DNA of 64,000 nucleotides from assembly GCA_040905685.1 (NCBI GenBank), contig JBBDRB010000101.1, positions 1 through 64,000 of the forward strand, written 5' to 3'. A program made the position numbers and the translations under genes. The notes below the pieces were generated by a model, which did no database searches, had not been told where the DNA came from, and saw only the letters and a program-made list of their open reading frames with translations. The stretch is from JBBDMU01 sp040905685 (lineage in GTDB: Bacteria; Bacteroidota; Rhodothermia; Balneolales; Natronogracilivirgulaceae). This document shows positions 1-9,712 of the stretch, one piece after another (position 1 is the stretch's first letter; every line of letters starts with the position of its first letter).

Positions 1-26
1 TATAAAGCGGAAAGATTATCATAAAC

Positions 27-632
27 ATGGATTTTAGTTTTATACATATCGGAACATTGCACGCCGTATTACTCGGCTTTTTTACTATTGCGACCACCAT
101 ACTGGCCCTGTTGACCCTGTCAAACTCCCTTCGGTTGCGCAATGTCCTGCAAACCTGGAAGGGCGGCAAGCTTGGAGGGTATCCTCTTTTTTCCAGTCTG
201 TTTCTGGGATTTCTATTTTTCATGACCATGGTCATCTGGAATGCCGAACTTACCCGGTATAATACGGCTATGTACAGTTACATCTGGGTCGGGATGAACT
301 GGTTTGTAGCCAGCCACATGATGATGAAACGATATATTACCGATCATGGCATCGTTAAGAATATAAATGACCCTTCCCAAACAATATCCTGGCATGAAAT
401 CGTTGATTATGCGGAGCGAAATGAAGAAAAAGATTATCGGTTTACTTTCATTTACCACAGCGGCGAAATCAGAAGCCGGAGGAAGGATGCTATTAAACTC
501 GAGCTCAATGTCCCGCGGGAAGAAGTCGATGAATTCCGAAACATTCTCAGGAAGAAGCTGGACAGACGCTTTAATCCAACCGTTGTTATTCCCGATAATA
601 TTGAACAGATTATAAAGAAACAGAGCAATTAA
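27..632 (+). CDS. Hypothetical inner-membrane protein
   Basis: A 201-residue protein of no family I can name. Three hydrophobic stretches, roughly residues 13-33, 52-72 and 82-98, should cross the membrane. They are followed by a soluble, charged C-terminal half (about 105-201) with alternating basic and acidic residues. This layout of a short membrane anchor plus a cytosolic domain resembles small PH-like or DUF5673-like membrane proteins, but I cannot confirm that. It starts at an ATG near the window edge and ends 18 bp before hflX on the same strand, so the two are probably co-transcribed. Existence of the gene is well supported by length and codon structure; its function is unknown. Confidence 0.75.
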   Translation: MDFSFIHIGTLHAVLLGFFTIATTILALLTLSNSLRLRNVLQTWKGGKLGGYPLFSSLFLGFLFFMTMVIWNAELTRYNTAMYSYIWVGMNWFVASHMMMKRYITDHGIVKNINDPSQTISWHEIVDYAERNEEKDYRFTFIYHSGEIRSRRKDAIKLELNVPREEVDEFRNILRKKLDRRFNPTVVIPDNIEQIIKKQSN

Positions 633-650
633 GATCTAAACCGGATTTAT

Positions 651-1934
651 TTGAATACGAATCACAAAGCTAAAGAGCGGGTATTATTAATAGGGTTGTT
701 TGGTCCCCATACAGACCGCCCCCAGGCTGAAGAGCACATAGATGAGCTTGAACTGCTGGCGGATACGGCCGGCGGGATTGCCGTCGGAAAACTGTTGCAA
801 AACCGGACTCACCCTGACCCGGGTACCTATCTGGGAAAAGGCAAGCTGGAGGAATTGGCAGCCATGGTGCAATCCGAAAATATTGATGCAGTCATCTTTG
901 ATGATGACCTTACGGCTACGCAAGCCCGGAACATTGAGAAGAGCTTGGATACCAAAGTGCTCGACCGAAGCGGACTCATCCTGGATATTTTCGCTTCGCG
1001 GGCGAATACGGCGGCCTCAAAAACCCAGGTTGAGCTGGCCCAGCTTCAGTATCTCCTGCCCAGGCTGACCCGCTTCTGGACTCACTTGTCGCGTCAAAAG
1101 GGGGGAATTGGGACAAAAGGACCCGGTGAAACCCAGATCGAAACGGACAGGCGGCTTATTTCACAGCGCATTGCTACCCTTAAAGATAAGCTTGACAAAC
1201 TGGAATCGCAACGCAACGTTCAGCGCAAAAGCCGTTCCCAGGCCGTCAGGGTGGCGCTGGTAGGGTATACCAATGCGGGAAAATCTTCCCTGATGAATGC
1301 CTTAACCGATACCCGGGTTTTTGCCGAAAACAGGTTGTTTGCTACCCTCGATTCTACCGTAAGGCGGTTTACCGTCAACAAGGAAGACGTTCTGTTATCC
1401 GACACGGTAGGGTTCATACGGAAACTTCCCCATAACCTGATTGAAAGTTTCAAGTCAACCCTGGATGAAATCCGTGAAGCCGATGTCTTATTCCATGTTG
1501 CCGATGCCTCCTCTCCGGTCCTGCGTGATTACATCGACACGGTGCATAAAACCTTGCTGGAAATAAACGCCGAAGCCAAACCCGTTGTCCTGATCCTGAA
1601 TAAAGTCGATAAGGTTAACGACAGCAGCTATCTGGCCGGATTGAAGACGGAATATCCCGATGCCGTTCTGGTTTCCGCCACCCGGGGAATAGGTCTTGAA
1701 AAGGTCAGTGAACGGTTAATGCACCTGTTGGAAAAAAATTATATTTATCAGGAAATAAGGGTTCCCGTGAGCAACTCCAGGGTCGTTTCCTTTCTGCATG
1801 ACGTCGCGGAAATCCATCATAAGGAATACACTGAGCATGACGTATCGCTGGCTTTTAAAATTAATAAAAAACACCTTGGCAAATTAAAAAAACTGCTAAA
1901 ACGGAGCGAAATGCGACAAAGTTTTGTTGAATAA
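651..1934 (+). CDS. hflX: GTPase HflX
   Basis: Ribosome-associated GTPase that splits or rescues stalled ribosomes. The N-terminal HflX domain (about residues 1-195) carries the family pattern HPDPGTYLGKGK and the glycine-rich GGIGTKGPGETQ segment. The G domain follows, with G1 GYTNAGKSS (about residue 204), switch and G3 DTVGFI, G4 NKVD and G5 SAT. The C-terminal tail is lysine-rich. Its 427 residues are normal for the family. The start is a TTG at 651, the only plausible one in front of the conserved region. It lies 18 bp behind a membrane-protein gene and 36 bp ahead of a CBS-domain gene, with no sign of a terminator on either side. Confidence 0.97.
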   Translation: MNTNHKAKERVLLIGLFGPHTDRPQAEEHIDELELLADTAGGIAVGKLLQNRTHPDPGTYLGKGKLEELAAMVQSENIDAVIFDDDLTATQARNIEKSLDTKVLDRSGLILDIFASRANTAASKTQVELAQLQYLLPRLTRFWTHLSRQKGGIGTKGPGETQIETDRRLISQRIATLKDKLDKLESQRNVQRKSRSQAVRVALVGYTNAGKSSLMNALTDTRVFAENRLFATLDSTVRRFTVNKEDVLLSDTVGFIRKLPHNLIESFKSTLDEIREADVLFHVADASSPVLRDYIDTVHKTLLEINAEAKPVVLILNKVDKVNDSSYLAGLKTEYPDAVLVSATRGIGLEKVSERLMHLLEKNYIYQEIRVPVSNSRVVSFLHDVAEIHHKEYTEHDVSLAFKINKKHLGKLKKLLKRSEMRQSFVE

Positions 1935-1970
1935 TTTGGTGATTATATAAGGATTTGTTATTTATAAAGC

Positions 1971-2642
1971 ATGCTGGTACTGGAAATCATAAATATTGAC
2001 ATATTACCGCTCAGGGTAGCCGATTCGGCCGAAGCCGCCCTTGACTCCATGAAGGAGTACAAGGTGGACGAGCTGCCTATAGTGGATCATACAACACGCA
2101 AACTCATTGGTGTCGTGTCGCGTGAGAGCCTTGTGGATAACGAATCCGGCAAGCCGGGCCTGTTTGCCGTTCGCCGCCGGAATCCCCTTACGGCTACACC
2201 CGATCAGCATGTATTCGATGTCGCCCGGACGATGATCCTGAATAACCTGAAACAGATCCCGGTGGTCGACGAAAAGGATAACTTCCTGGGGGTCATCCTA
2301 AGAACGGAACTCTTTCGTGCCCTGTCGGGCATGCTCAACGTTTCCGAGCAGGGTTCGGTCATTACCATAGAACAGGAAAAGCAGGATTTTACCTTATCGG
2401 AAATCGTACGCATCATTGAGTCGGAGGATGCTAAAATACTTGGCATCGCCGTTCAGTCACCTGGTGACATCAGTGATCATTTTCGCCTGTCGATAAAGAT
2501 TAACCTTACGGATATGACCCGGGTAAAAGCCGCCCTGAACCGCTATGGTTTCATTATTACCCAGGAATCAGGAACAGAGCCGGAGAATCAGGCAGAATAT
2601 GAGGATCGTGCTGATGAATTCATCCGGTTTCTGGATCTCTGA
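1971..2642 (+). CDS. CBS-pair protein with C-terminal ACT-like domain (AcuB-like)
   Basis: A 223-residue cytosolic protein. Two CBS motifs occupy about residues 8-125, recognisable from the repeated pattern of a hydrophobic strand, a DELPIVD or KQIPVVDE segment and a GVV/GVI turn. A C-terminal region (about 135-205) has ACT-like spacing, as in AcuB-type proteins. CBS pairs usually bind adenosine nucleotides, so a ligand-sensing role is likely, but no partner enzyme is fused. It sits 36 bp after hflX and 115 bp before a TPR gene. The ATG at 1971 begins right at the conserved region, leaving no room for an N-terminal extension. Confidence 0.85.
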   Translation: MLVLEIINIDILPLRVADSAEAALDSMKEYKVDELPIVDHTTRKLIGVVSRESLVDNESGKPGLFAVRRRNPLTATPDQHVFDVARTMILNNLKQIPVVDEKDNFLGVILRTELFRALSGMLNVSEQGSVITIEQEKQDFTLSEIVRIIESEDAKILGIAVQSPGDISDHFRLSIKINLTDMTRVKAALNRYGFIITQESGTEPENQAEYEDRADEFIRFLDL

Positions 2643-2757
2643 CGGTTAGACCCTGATGCCGGAACGTGAATTTGCTGAAAATTATCGCCCCGGAATCCGG
2701 TACATGAGCCTTATACTTAGTATATTCTCTACCGGTATTATTAAATTAAATTAAGTA

Positions 2758-5700
2758 GTGGTTTTGAAACATAAGTATCATTTCACCCTTGCGGCCATCC
2801 TGTTTGTGTTATTTGGGTTTGCATCCCAGACCCTGGCTCAGCATATTCCAGAGGCCGATAATGAAGATTATCATACAGCCTTACGGCTTTATCAGGAAGG
2901 ACTTTATGAAAATGCGATTGAGTATTTCAATCGTTTCACAGAGAAATTTCCCGAGAGTTCACTGGATGAAAATGCCCGTTACCACCTGGCCCTTGCTCAT
3001 GCGAGGCTGGATATGGATAGCGCCGATACGTATCTCGAAGAGTTTATCAGTCGTTATCCCACGGGTTACCGGGCCGTTGACCTTATGATCCACTGGGCAA
3101 ATGACAGGGCCGGCAATGAAGAATACGATGTTGCCCTGCAGTACTACGAGCGGGCTTTCCAGATCAACAAGAACAGGGACAAAGCGGCCCTGCTCTACTA
3201 TCGCATGGCCGAAGCGTCTGTTGAACTGGGGGACATTGGCGGAGCCTCCTCCTATTATCTGAAAATCGCCGATAATTACCCGCAGACCGAATTGGCCCCG
3301 ACGGCTTTGTATGCCCGGGGACGACTGTATCTGAGTGAAGGACAATATCAGGAATCGACCGATGCCTTCGAATTGCTGCGTGAGATTTATCCTAATCATA
3401 TAATGACCAGAAGGGTGGGCACGGCCCTGGGGGAATCCTACTTTCAGCAAAGACGCTATGAAGAAGCCATTTCATCCCTGCAGGATGCTATTCCTCATCT
3501 GGACGATGAATCGGAATCCAGGGCCATTCTCCTGATCGCGGAAAGTTATAATTACCTCAGTCAGTTGCAGTCCGCCATTAATTATTATCGGCGCTATATC
3601 AACTTGAATGAAGGCAAAGACCGGGTAAACCTTGCGCATTACGGCCTGGGTTGGGTGTATCACAAACAGGAGGTGTATCACTGGGCCGCACAGTCGTTTG
3701 GAAAGGCTGTTAATGGAGAGGGGGAAACTTCCCGGAAGGCCCTTTATTATAAAGCCGTCAATGAAAAGCTTAGTGGCCGGTATGACCTGGCCATGAAAAG
3801 TTTTCAGGATTTTGGCGATCAGTACAAGAACGGGTTCTGGGTAGAGACGGCCTATCACGAATGGGCGGTCACGGCCTTTGAAATGGGCAATAATACAAAA
3901 GCCCTGGAAGTGCTGCTTAATCTGATCCGCAATGGAGATGACCTTGAAAAGCCGGGAGTCATTCTTACCTTGCTCGGTGAATCCTATTTTGCCAATAACG
4001 AGTATACGCGGGCCATGCAGGCTTTTGAAGAAGCGGAAAAACTCGTCGATGTCGATCCCACGATTCAGCGCCAGGCCCGCTTTCAACGCGCCTGGGTCCA
4101 ATATCAAAATCAGGCATACCGTTCAGCACAGACCACGTTTCAGGAAATTTATGAGGAGGACACCAGCGGCCCCCTGGCCGGCGAATCCTTATTCTGGAGT
4201 GCGGATTCCTATTATAACATGGATAACTGGTCCCGCGCCAGTTCTCAGTTCGAACGATTCTTAAACGAATACCCGAATCATGAATTCAGCGGCGCTGCCC
4301 GATATTCACTGGGATGGACCTATTTCAACACACAGCAATACGAAAAAGCCGTGGGTCCGCTCGTCCGTTTTCTTGAGGAATATGAACCGCCCCCGATAGC
4401 CCTTTTTCCCTATGACATAGATACCAAGCTCAGGTTGGCCGATGCTCATTACGCCCTGGGCAATTATGACGAGGCTATTCCCTATTACGAGGAAGCCACC
4501 GGTGCCGACCCGGGAGGCGATTATGCCCTGTTCCAGATTGGGAATAGTTATCATAGGGATGAACAATCATTTGAAGCGGTAAGCACGTTTCGACGGCTCA
4601 TACGCATATACCCTGACAGCCGGCTTCGCGAGCAGGGTCAGTATAACATCGGATATATTTACTTTCTGACGGGTAATTACAGCCAGGCCATAGAGGAATT
4701 CAATGCATTGATAAGGCGTACCCCCAATTCGACATGGGCGGCCCGTTCCCAGTACAATATAGGAGATGCACATTACAATGCAGGGTTGTTTGACGAGGCC
4801 GTTGAAGCGTATAAAAAAGTACTGCAAAACCATCCGCAAAGTGATTATATCATAGAATCCATCAATGGCATTCAGTTTTCCCAGCTGGCTGCAGGCGAAG
4901 AAGACAGCAGTGCCGAAATTATGGAGGATTTTCTGAACAGCCATCCTCAATCGGGAACGGCCGATCGGCTGCGCTACCGTCTGGCCGAGAACCATCTGCA
5001 GGCCGGCAATTATGAGGCGGCCGTCTCCTCGCTGCGCAATTACATACGCATTACCAATTCAGACCGCCTGGTGGCCGAGGCACACTATCATATCGGAATG
5101 GCCTTTGAGCGGCTCGATGATCCTGATTCGGCTATTCGGGAATATCAGCTTATCGTCAGCGAGCATTCCGGGTCCGATCGTGCCGATGAGGCTTTACTGA
5201 ACCTGGCCATGCTGTATTATGACAAAGAGGAATTTGGGCTCTCCATAAGCGCTTATGAGGCCTTGATCAGCAAATCATCGGCCCTGGCCATGGAAGCCCG
5301 GGTGGGCGCCGGCAAGGCCTATCTTGCATCCGGTGAAACCGATAAGGCCCAGGAGAAGTTTTCGGAAGGAATAAATGAGGTCGCCGGCCATGAGGATTCC
5401 AGGCTGGGTCTGGGCAAAGTGGCCATCGCCAAAAGAAATTATAACGAAGCAGAGCAAATCTTCAGTGATATAGCCAATTCAAGTTCGGCGAGGGCCGGAG
5501 CAGAAGCCCAGTATCATCTTGGCCTCGTCTATCAAAACCGGTCAGATTATGACAATGCCCTCCGGGCCTATTCCAATGTGCGTGTTCTGTTTGAAGGCTA
5601 TGATGAATGGGTATCAAGATCGCTGTTACGGTCCGCTGAATGTCACCGGTCCCTGGGCGCCGACAGTGAAGCCGAGAATGCATTACGGCAACTGATTGAA

Positions 5701-5760
5701 GGGTATCCCGATTCCGGCCTGGCCTCGGAGGCCGCTTCCATATTAAATTCAAGCCGATAA
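2758..5760 (+). CDS. Large exported tetratricopeptide-repeat protein
   Basis: A 1000-residue protein starting with GTG. A signal peptide (about residues 1-27: basic start, hydrophobic core, cut after SQTLAQ) is followed by near-continuous TPR repeats to the C-terminus. They are visible as recurring Y..A...Y..AI..Y..........A.Y.LG patterns, including YTRAMQAFEEAE, YSQAIEEFNALI and YEAAVSSLRNYI. It resembles the long periplasmic TPR proteins of Bacteroidota and the YbgF/BamD-type scaffold repeats. I infer a periplasmic or outer-membrane scaffolding role, possibly in envelope assembly. It is followed 19 bp later by aroA, so co-transcription is likely, although the functions are unrelated. Confidence 0.9.
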   Translation: MVLKHKYHFTLAAILFVLFGFASQTLAQHIPEADNEDYHTALRLYQEGLYENAIEYFNRFTEKFPESSLDENARYHLALAHARLDMDSADTYLEEFISRYPTGYRAVDLMIHWANDRAGNEEYDVALQYYERAFQINKNRDKAALLYYRMAEASVELGDIGGASSYYLKIADNYPQTELAPTALYARGRLYLSEGQYQESTDAFELLREIYPNHIMTRRVGTALGESYFQQRRYEEAISSLQDAIPHLDDESESRAILLIAESYNYLSQLQSAINYYRRYINLNEGKDRVNLAHYGLGWVYHKQEVYHWAAQSFGKAVNGEGETSRKALYYKAVNEKLSGRYDLAMKSFQDFGDQYKNGFWVETAYHEWAVTAFEMGNNTKALEVLLNLIRNGDDLEKPGVILTLLGESYFANNEYTRAMQAFEEAEKLVDVDPTIQRQARFQRAWVQYQNQAYRSAQTTFQEIYEEDTSGPLAGESLFWSADSYYNMDNWSRASSQFERFLNEYPNHEFSGAARYSLGWTYFNTQQYEKAVGPLVRFLEEYEPPPIALFPYDIDTKLRLADAHYALGNYDEAIPYYEEATGADPGGDYALFQIGNSYHRDEQSFEAVSTFRRLIRIYPDSRLREQGQYNIGYIYFLTGNYSQAIEEFNALIRRTPNSTWAARSQYNIGDAHYNAGLFDEAVEAYKKVLQNHPQSDYIIESINGIQFSQLAAGEEDSSAEIMEDFLNSHPQSGTADRLRYRLAENHLQAGNYEAAVSSLRNYIRITNSDRLVAEAHYHIGMAFERLDDPDSAIREYQLIVSEHSGSDRADEALLNLAMLYYDKEEFGLSISAYEALISKSSALAMEARVGAGKAYLASGETDKAQEKFSEGINEVAGHEDSRLGLGKVAIAKRNYNEAEQIFSDIANSSSARAGAEAQYHLGLVYQNRSDYDNALRAYSNVRVLFEGYDEWVSRSLLRSAECHRSLGADSEAENALRQLIEGYPDSGLASEAASILNSSR

Positions 5761-5779
5761 CCGTTAACTAACCCATACC

Positions 5780-7069
5780 GTGATCCAAACCGTTTTTCCA
5801 GCTTCGAGCCTTAACGGAACCGTCTTTATACCTCCCGATAAATCCATTGCTCATCGTTCGGCCCTTTTTGCGGCTCTTGCCGAAGGCACTTCCGGGATAT
5901 CGAATTATTCCCTTGCGGCCGATCCCCAGACCACGCTGAACTGCATACGGCAGCTGGGTGTGCGGGTAGAGGCCGACGGCCCAAACGTACGCGTTTACGG
6001 GAAAGGCCGGTTTGCGCTGGAAACGCCGTCAGGCGAGGTGGATTGCGGCAATTCCGGTACGACGATGAGGCTTCTCAGCGGTATCGTGGCAGGCTCGGGC
6101 ATGGAAGCTACCCTGACGGGAGACCATTCTCTGACCAACCGGACAATGAAACGTATCCTGGATCCCTTACGAATGATGGGGGCTCCCGTCAGTGCCCGGG
6201 AGGGGATGTATGCCCCTCTCCGCTTCTCAAAACACGGGGGACTAAAATCCCTGAATTATGAGCTGCCTATTGCCAGTGCCCAATTAAAATCCTGCATCCT
6301 CCTTGCCGGACTTTTCAGCAGGGAAGAGACTACGGTGATCGAAAAAATGGAAAGCCGCAATCACACGGAGGAACTGCTGAAGCTGCGTACGGATCGTCGC
6401 AATGGCTGCAAGGTAATCTACAGCAGTTCCGCCTCTCTCGTTCCCCTGCAGAATTATGCGGTTCCCGGAGATTTTTCTGCCTCGGCTTTCTGGATGGTAG
6501 CCGGCAGCATTCATGACGATGCCCACATCATCCTGCCCGCCGTGGGCATCAATCCCAGCCGGACAGCGGTCCTGAATATATTGCAGCGCATGGGTGCCGA
6601 CATTAAGCTGCACGACCAACGAAAGCAGGGAAACGAACCCATTGCCGATATAGAAATAAGGAAGGCCGGGTTAAAGGCCATTACCCTTTCTCCTTCCGAT
6701 ATCCCCAATTGCATTGATGAGCTGCCTGTACTGGCCGTAGCCATGCTTTTTGCCGAAGGCAGGTCCGAATTCAGAAAGGCCTCGGAATTGCGGCATAAGG
6801 AATGCGATCGCCTGAGTGCCATGGCCGGGATGTTACAGAAGGTGAATGCTGAATTTACGGAACATGCCGACGGACTGACGATTTTCGGTAATCCGGAATT
6901 TACATCACAGGGGGCCCGGTTCGAATCCCTCCATGACCATCGCATCGCTATGTCTGCTGCCGTGCTGGCCAGCAAATGCAGTTCTGCGTCAGTGGTAGAG
7001 GATGCAGAATGTACGGCTATTTCCTATCCTGATTTTTTCAAAGACCTTGAAAAAATCAGGATAGATTAA
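5780..7069 (+). CDS. aroA: 3-phosphoshikimate 1-carboxyvinyltransferase (EPSP synthase)
   Basis: Transfers enolpyruvyl from PEP to shikimate-3-phosphate, the sixth shikimate-pathway step. Conserved sites are visible: PPDKSIAHR near the N-terminus, CGNSGTTMRLL for PEP binding, SLTNRTMKRILDPL, the SAQLKSC segment, PGDFSASAFW, the catalytic IDELPVLA and a C-terminal HDHRIAMS. The 429-residue length is normal. Translation starts at GTG 5780, just before the conserved strand. No other aro gene is nearby. The last codons contain a perfect 17-bp inverted repeat, and the stop overlaps the stop of the convergent fbpC-like gene by 4 bp. Confidence 0.96.
   Translation: MIQTVFPASSLNGTVFIPPDKSIAHRSALFAALAEGTSGISNYSLAADPQTTLNCIRQLGVRVEADGPNVRVYGKGRFALETPSGEVDCGNSGTTMRLLSGIVAGSGMEATLTGDHSLTNRTMKRILDPLRMMGAPVSAREGMYAPLRFSKHGGLKSLNYELPIASAQLKSCILLAGLFSREETTVIEKMESRNHTEELLKLRTDRRNGCKVIYSSSASLVPLQNYAVPGDFSASAFWMVAGSIHDDAHIILPAVGINPSRTAVLNILQRMGADIKLHDQRKQGNEPIADIEIRKAGLKAITLSPSDIPNCIDELPVLAVAMLFAEGRSEFRKASELRHKECDRLSAMAGMLQKVNAEFTEHADGLTIFGNPEFTSQGARFESLHDHRIAMSAAVLASKCSSASVVEDAECTAISYPDFFKDLEKIRID
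7025..7063. repeat. Perfect 17-bp inverted repeat at a convergent gene junction
   Basis: Arms at 7025-7041 and 7047-7063 are exact reverse complements around a 5-base loop AGACC. The element lies inside the last codons of aroA, directly before the tail-to-tail overlap with the iron-transporter ATPase gene. It is symmetric, so it would fold in RNA from either strand. Neither side has a clear downstream T run, but the stem itself contains six T/A pairs. A bidirectional transcription stop or an RNA 3'-end stabiliser is my inference. Confidence 0.7.
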
Positions 7070-8160
7070 AGGACTTCCTGTAATTCGATATTTGGAAAAT
7101 CATCCATTCCTTCCCCGAGAACGACCGCAGGCTCCAGCGCAATGACCTTGACGCGGTCACCGGGCTGGAAAGCATTGCGGTTGTCGGTATGAACGAGGCA
7201 CTCCCGGGTTTTGACGCGAACACGGTAGGTAATATCATGGCCCTTGAAATCTTTGGAGAGGATCTCGCCCGCGGTTCCGGGACCGTCGCTTTCCAGTGGT
7301 TTCAAAGCAAGGTGTTCCGGACGGATGGAAACCAGGATCCGGCCGTGGGAGGACCGGCTTAACATTAACCGTCCGATCTCGGTTTCAGCCTCCGAGCCCT
7401 GCGCTTCAGCCCGGATCAGGTTGGTCGTTCCCAGGAACTTCGCCACAAATTGGGTCCGCGGCCGGTAATAGACCTCCTCGGGCGTTCCCACCTGTTCGAT
7501 GATCCCTTTATTCATAACGGCAATGCGGTCGGCGAAGGATAAGGCCTCTTCCTGATCGTGGGTGACCAGCAAGGCACTCATCCCTGCCTTTTTCAGAAGG
7601 TGGCGTACTTCGTCCCTTGTAGACTGACGTAGCACGGCATCAAGGTTGGAAAAAGGTTCATCCAGTAAAAGCAGTTCCGGCATGGGTCCGATCGCCCGGG
7701 CCAGGGCCACACGCTGCTGCTGTCCCCCCGACAGTTCGTGGGGTTTGCGATGCATGTATTCACGCAGACCCATCATGCAAATGAGTTCAATGGCATGTTC
7801 TTCCCGCTTGTCCCGTGGAATACTCCTCATCCCGAAAAGCACATTTTTAAAGACGCTTAAGTGAGGAAATAATGCATAATCCTGGAACACGAATCCGATG
7901 CCCCGATCTTCGGGAGAAGTATATTTTTCGGGTGATGCAAGAATTTTACCGTTTAGATGTACCGTTCCCTGTCCGGAATTTTCGAAGCCGGCAATGATAC
8001 GTAGCGTAGTCGTCTTACCGCAGCCGCTGGGACCCAGCAAAGCAAATATTTCATGCTTTTTTACTTCAAAGCTTACCTGGTCAACAACATTGCAGTGGTC
8101 AGGTTTAAAGCATTTGGTGAGTCCTTCAATAGTAAGTAATGCACTCATGTTCTTTTCCAT
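7066..8160 (-). CDS. fbpC: Ferric-iron ABC transporter ATP-binding protein (FbpC-like)
   Basis: Cytosolic ATPase of an iron(III)-type importer. Walker A is GPSGCGKTT, the signature is LSGGQQQRVALARA, Walker B is LLLLDEPFSNLD and the switch histidine is in VTHDQEEALSFADR. A C-terminal TOBE-like regulatory domain (about residues 245-350) contains the typical RPEHL motif. The 364-residue length fits the FbpC/PotA/CysA group. The start overlaps the end of the permease gene by 16 bp, indicating translational coupling, and the stop overlaps the aroA stop by 4 bp. Substrate specificity is inferred from the neighbouring FutA/FbpA-type binding protein; thiamine or a polyamine is a less likely alternative. 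Confidence 0.9.
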   Translation of the reverse strand: MEKNMSALLTIEGLTKCFKPDHCNVVDQVSFEVKKHEIFALLGPSGCGKTTTLRIIAGFENSGQGTVHLNGKILASPEKYTSPEDRGIGFVFQDYALFPHLSVFKNVLFGMRSIPRDKREEHAIELICMMGLREYMHRKPHELSGGQQQRVALARAIGPMPELLLLDEPFSNLDAVLRQSTRDEVRHLLKKAGMSALLVTHDQEEALSFADRIAVMNKGIIEQVGTPEEVYYRPRTQFVAKFLGTTNLIRAEAQGSEAETEIGRLMLSRSSHGRILVSIRPEHLALKPLESDGPGTAGEILSKDFKGHDITYRVRVKTRECLVHTDNRNAFQPGDRVKVIALEPAVVLGEGMDDFPNIELQEVL

Positions 8161-9692
8161 TCTTTAGCAAATAAAAGTCCGACAAAAATTGATGAAAATA
8201 TCAGGATAGTCAATGCGTAGGGAGCAGCCTGGGCAAACATGGCTTCATTCGAATAGCTCCATACATTAACAGCGAGTGTTTCAAAACCAATAGGTGATAA
8301 TAAAAAAGTAATAGGTAACTCTTTCATGGCCGACAGAAACACGAAGGCTGCTGCGGCCACCAATCCCCCTCGCATCAGGGGAAAGGTGGATTTAAAAAAA
8401 GCAAGAAACCTGTTGTAGCCCAAAGAGCGGGCAGCTTCCTCAAGACGGGGTGAGGCCTGATATAAGGCGCTCCGCACCGGTCCGACCGCTTCAGCCAGGA
8501 AATGAAGGGTATAGGCTGCTATCAGGAGAAAAAGCGTCTGGTACAGGGCCGGTAAAGCGCTCAGGGTAAAAAATACCAGGGCAAGCGCAAGGGCTAAAGG
8601 CGGGGTTGCATAGCCCAGGTAAGATACCCGTTCCAGGGAGCGGGTGATCGCAGACGGACAGCGAACACTGATGTAAGCTATAGGAATGGCAAGCGCGGTA
8701 GTAAGTACAGCAGCCGGCGCCGAGGCAAAAAGAGATGCTGTTAATGCATCACGCAGGCCGCTCCATATTACCGTGTCTGCTTGTTGGAATATCCAGTGGA
8801 AAATAGTCATTACCGGTAATACGAGAGAAGCAAAAATCAACACGGTTACAAAAATCCATGCGGGCCATTTCCAGGAATCCAGGCTGACCGGTCTGGCGAG
8901 TTTCTCACTTCCCGTTCCGGTTCGTGAGAAAAATAAGCCGCGTAGAAGGCGATATTCCATCACGAGCACCGTAATGGTGACGGCCAAAAGCATCAGCGCA
9001 AGCCAGGCAGCGTAAATACGATCATAAGAGGCGGCATACTGCAGGTATATGGCATAACTGAAGGTTTCAAAACGCATCAGGGAAACCGCGCCGAAATCTC
9101 CTAAAACATAGAGGCCGATAATGAGGCAGCCGGCATACAGGGCTGGTCTCAGTTGCGGCAGGATCACGCGAAAAAAGACCTGCGCCGGCCGGTAACCCAG
9201 TGAGCGTGAAACTTCTTCAAGTGATGGATCCAGGCCCAAAAGTCCGGACCGGAGGTTGAGGAAAAGATAGGGGAAAGTGTATAAGCTGATGGCCAGAAGA
9301 GAACCCCAATATCCACTGATGCGGGGAAGTTCTATCCCGAAAACCTGGTCAAGAGTGCCGTTAACCCCGGTGAAGCCGAGCAGGGCATAAGCCATCACAT
9401 AGCCCGGAATGGCTAAAGGCATCACGCCAAGCAAGGTGAGGATTTTTTTCCCCGGTATGGTTGAGCGTGTAGTAATCCAGGCTAATGGTACGGAAATAAG
9501 CAGCGTAATAACAAGAACACCCGCTGTGAGCAGCAGGGTGTTGTACAGCAGCATAAGATTGCGTTCCCTCCAGATCAAATCCAGAGAAACCGCGAGATCT
9601 GCCTCCAGAGCACGGACCAGAAGGTAAGTGAACGGTATCAGTATCCCAAGACAGACGATTACCGCCGGCAAGGTAAAATACCAGGGGGACAA
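8145..9692 (-). CDS. fbpB: Ferric-iron ABC transporter permease (FbpB-like)
   Basis: A 515-residue fused permease with about twelve membrane segments in two homologous halves. Each half carries an EAA-type loop that would contact the ATPase: one with EEVSRSLGYRPAQVFF, the other with EEAARSLGYNRFLAFF. This duplicated layout is typical of FbpB/ThiP/SfuB iron and thiamine permeases. The start is a TTG at 9692, 20 bp downstream of the binding-protein gene; the nearest upstream ATG is out of frame. The order binding protein, permease, ATPase forms one minus-strand operon. Confidence 0.92.
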   Translation of the reverse strand: MSPWYFTLPAVIVCLGILIPFTYLLVRALEADLAVSLDLIWRERNLMLLYNTLLLTAGVLVITLLISVPLAWITTRSTIPGKKILTLLGVMPLAIPGYVMAYALLGFTGVNGTLDQVFGIELPRISGYWGSLLAISLYTFPYLFLNLRSGLLGLDPSLEEVSRSLGYRPAQVFFRVILPQLRPALYAGCLIIGLYVLGDFGAVSLMRFETFSYAIYLQYAASYDRIYAAWLALMLLAVTITVLVMEYRLLRGLFFSRTGTGSEKLARPVSLDSWKWPAWIFVTVLIFASLVLPVMTIFHWIFQQADTVIWSGLRDALTASLFASAPAAVLTTALAIPIAYISVRCPSAITRSLERVSYLGYATPPLALALALVFFTLSALPALYQTLFLLIAAYTLHFLAEAVGPVRSALYQASPRLEEAARSLGYNRFLAFFKSTFPLMRGGLVAAAAFVFLSAMKELPITFLLSPIGFETLAVNVWSYSNEAMFAQAAPYALTILIFSSIFVGLLFAKEWKRT

Positions 9693-9712
9693 GTTACCAT
9701 ATCTTAGCTTGC

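Noticed and set aside
6905..6940. A tRNA T-arm-like stretch (GGTTCGAATCC) inside aroA
   Set aside because: It lies in the conserved HDHRIAMS-coding end of aroA and has no matching acceptor, D-arm or anticodon arm around it.
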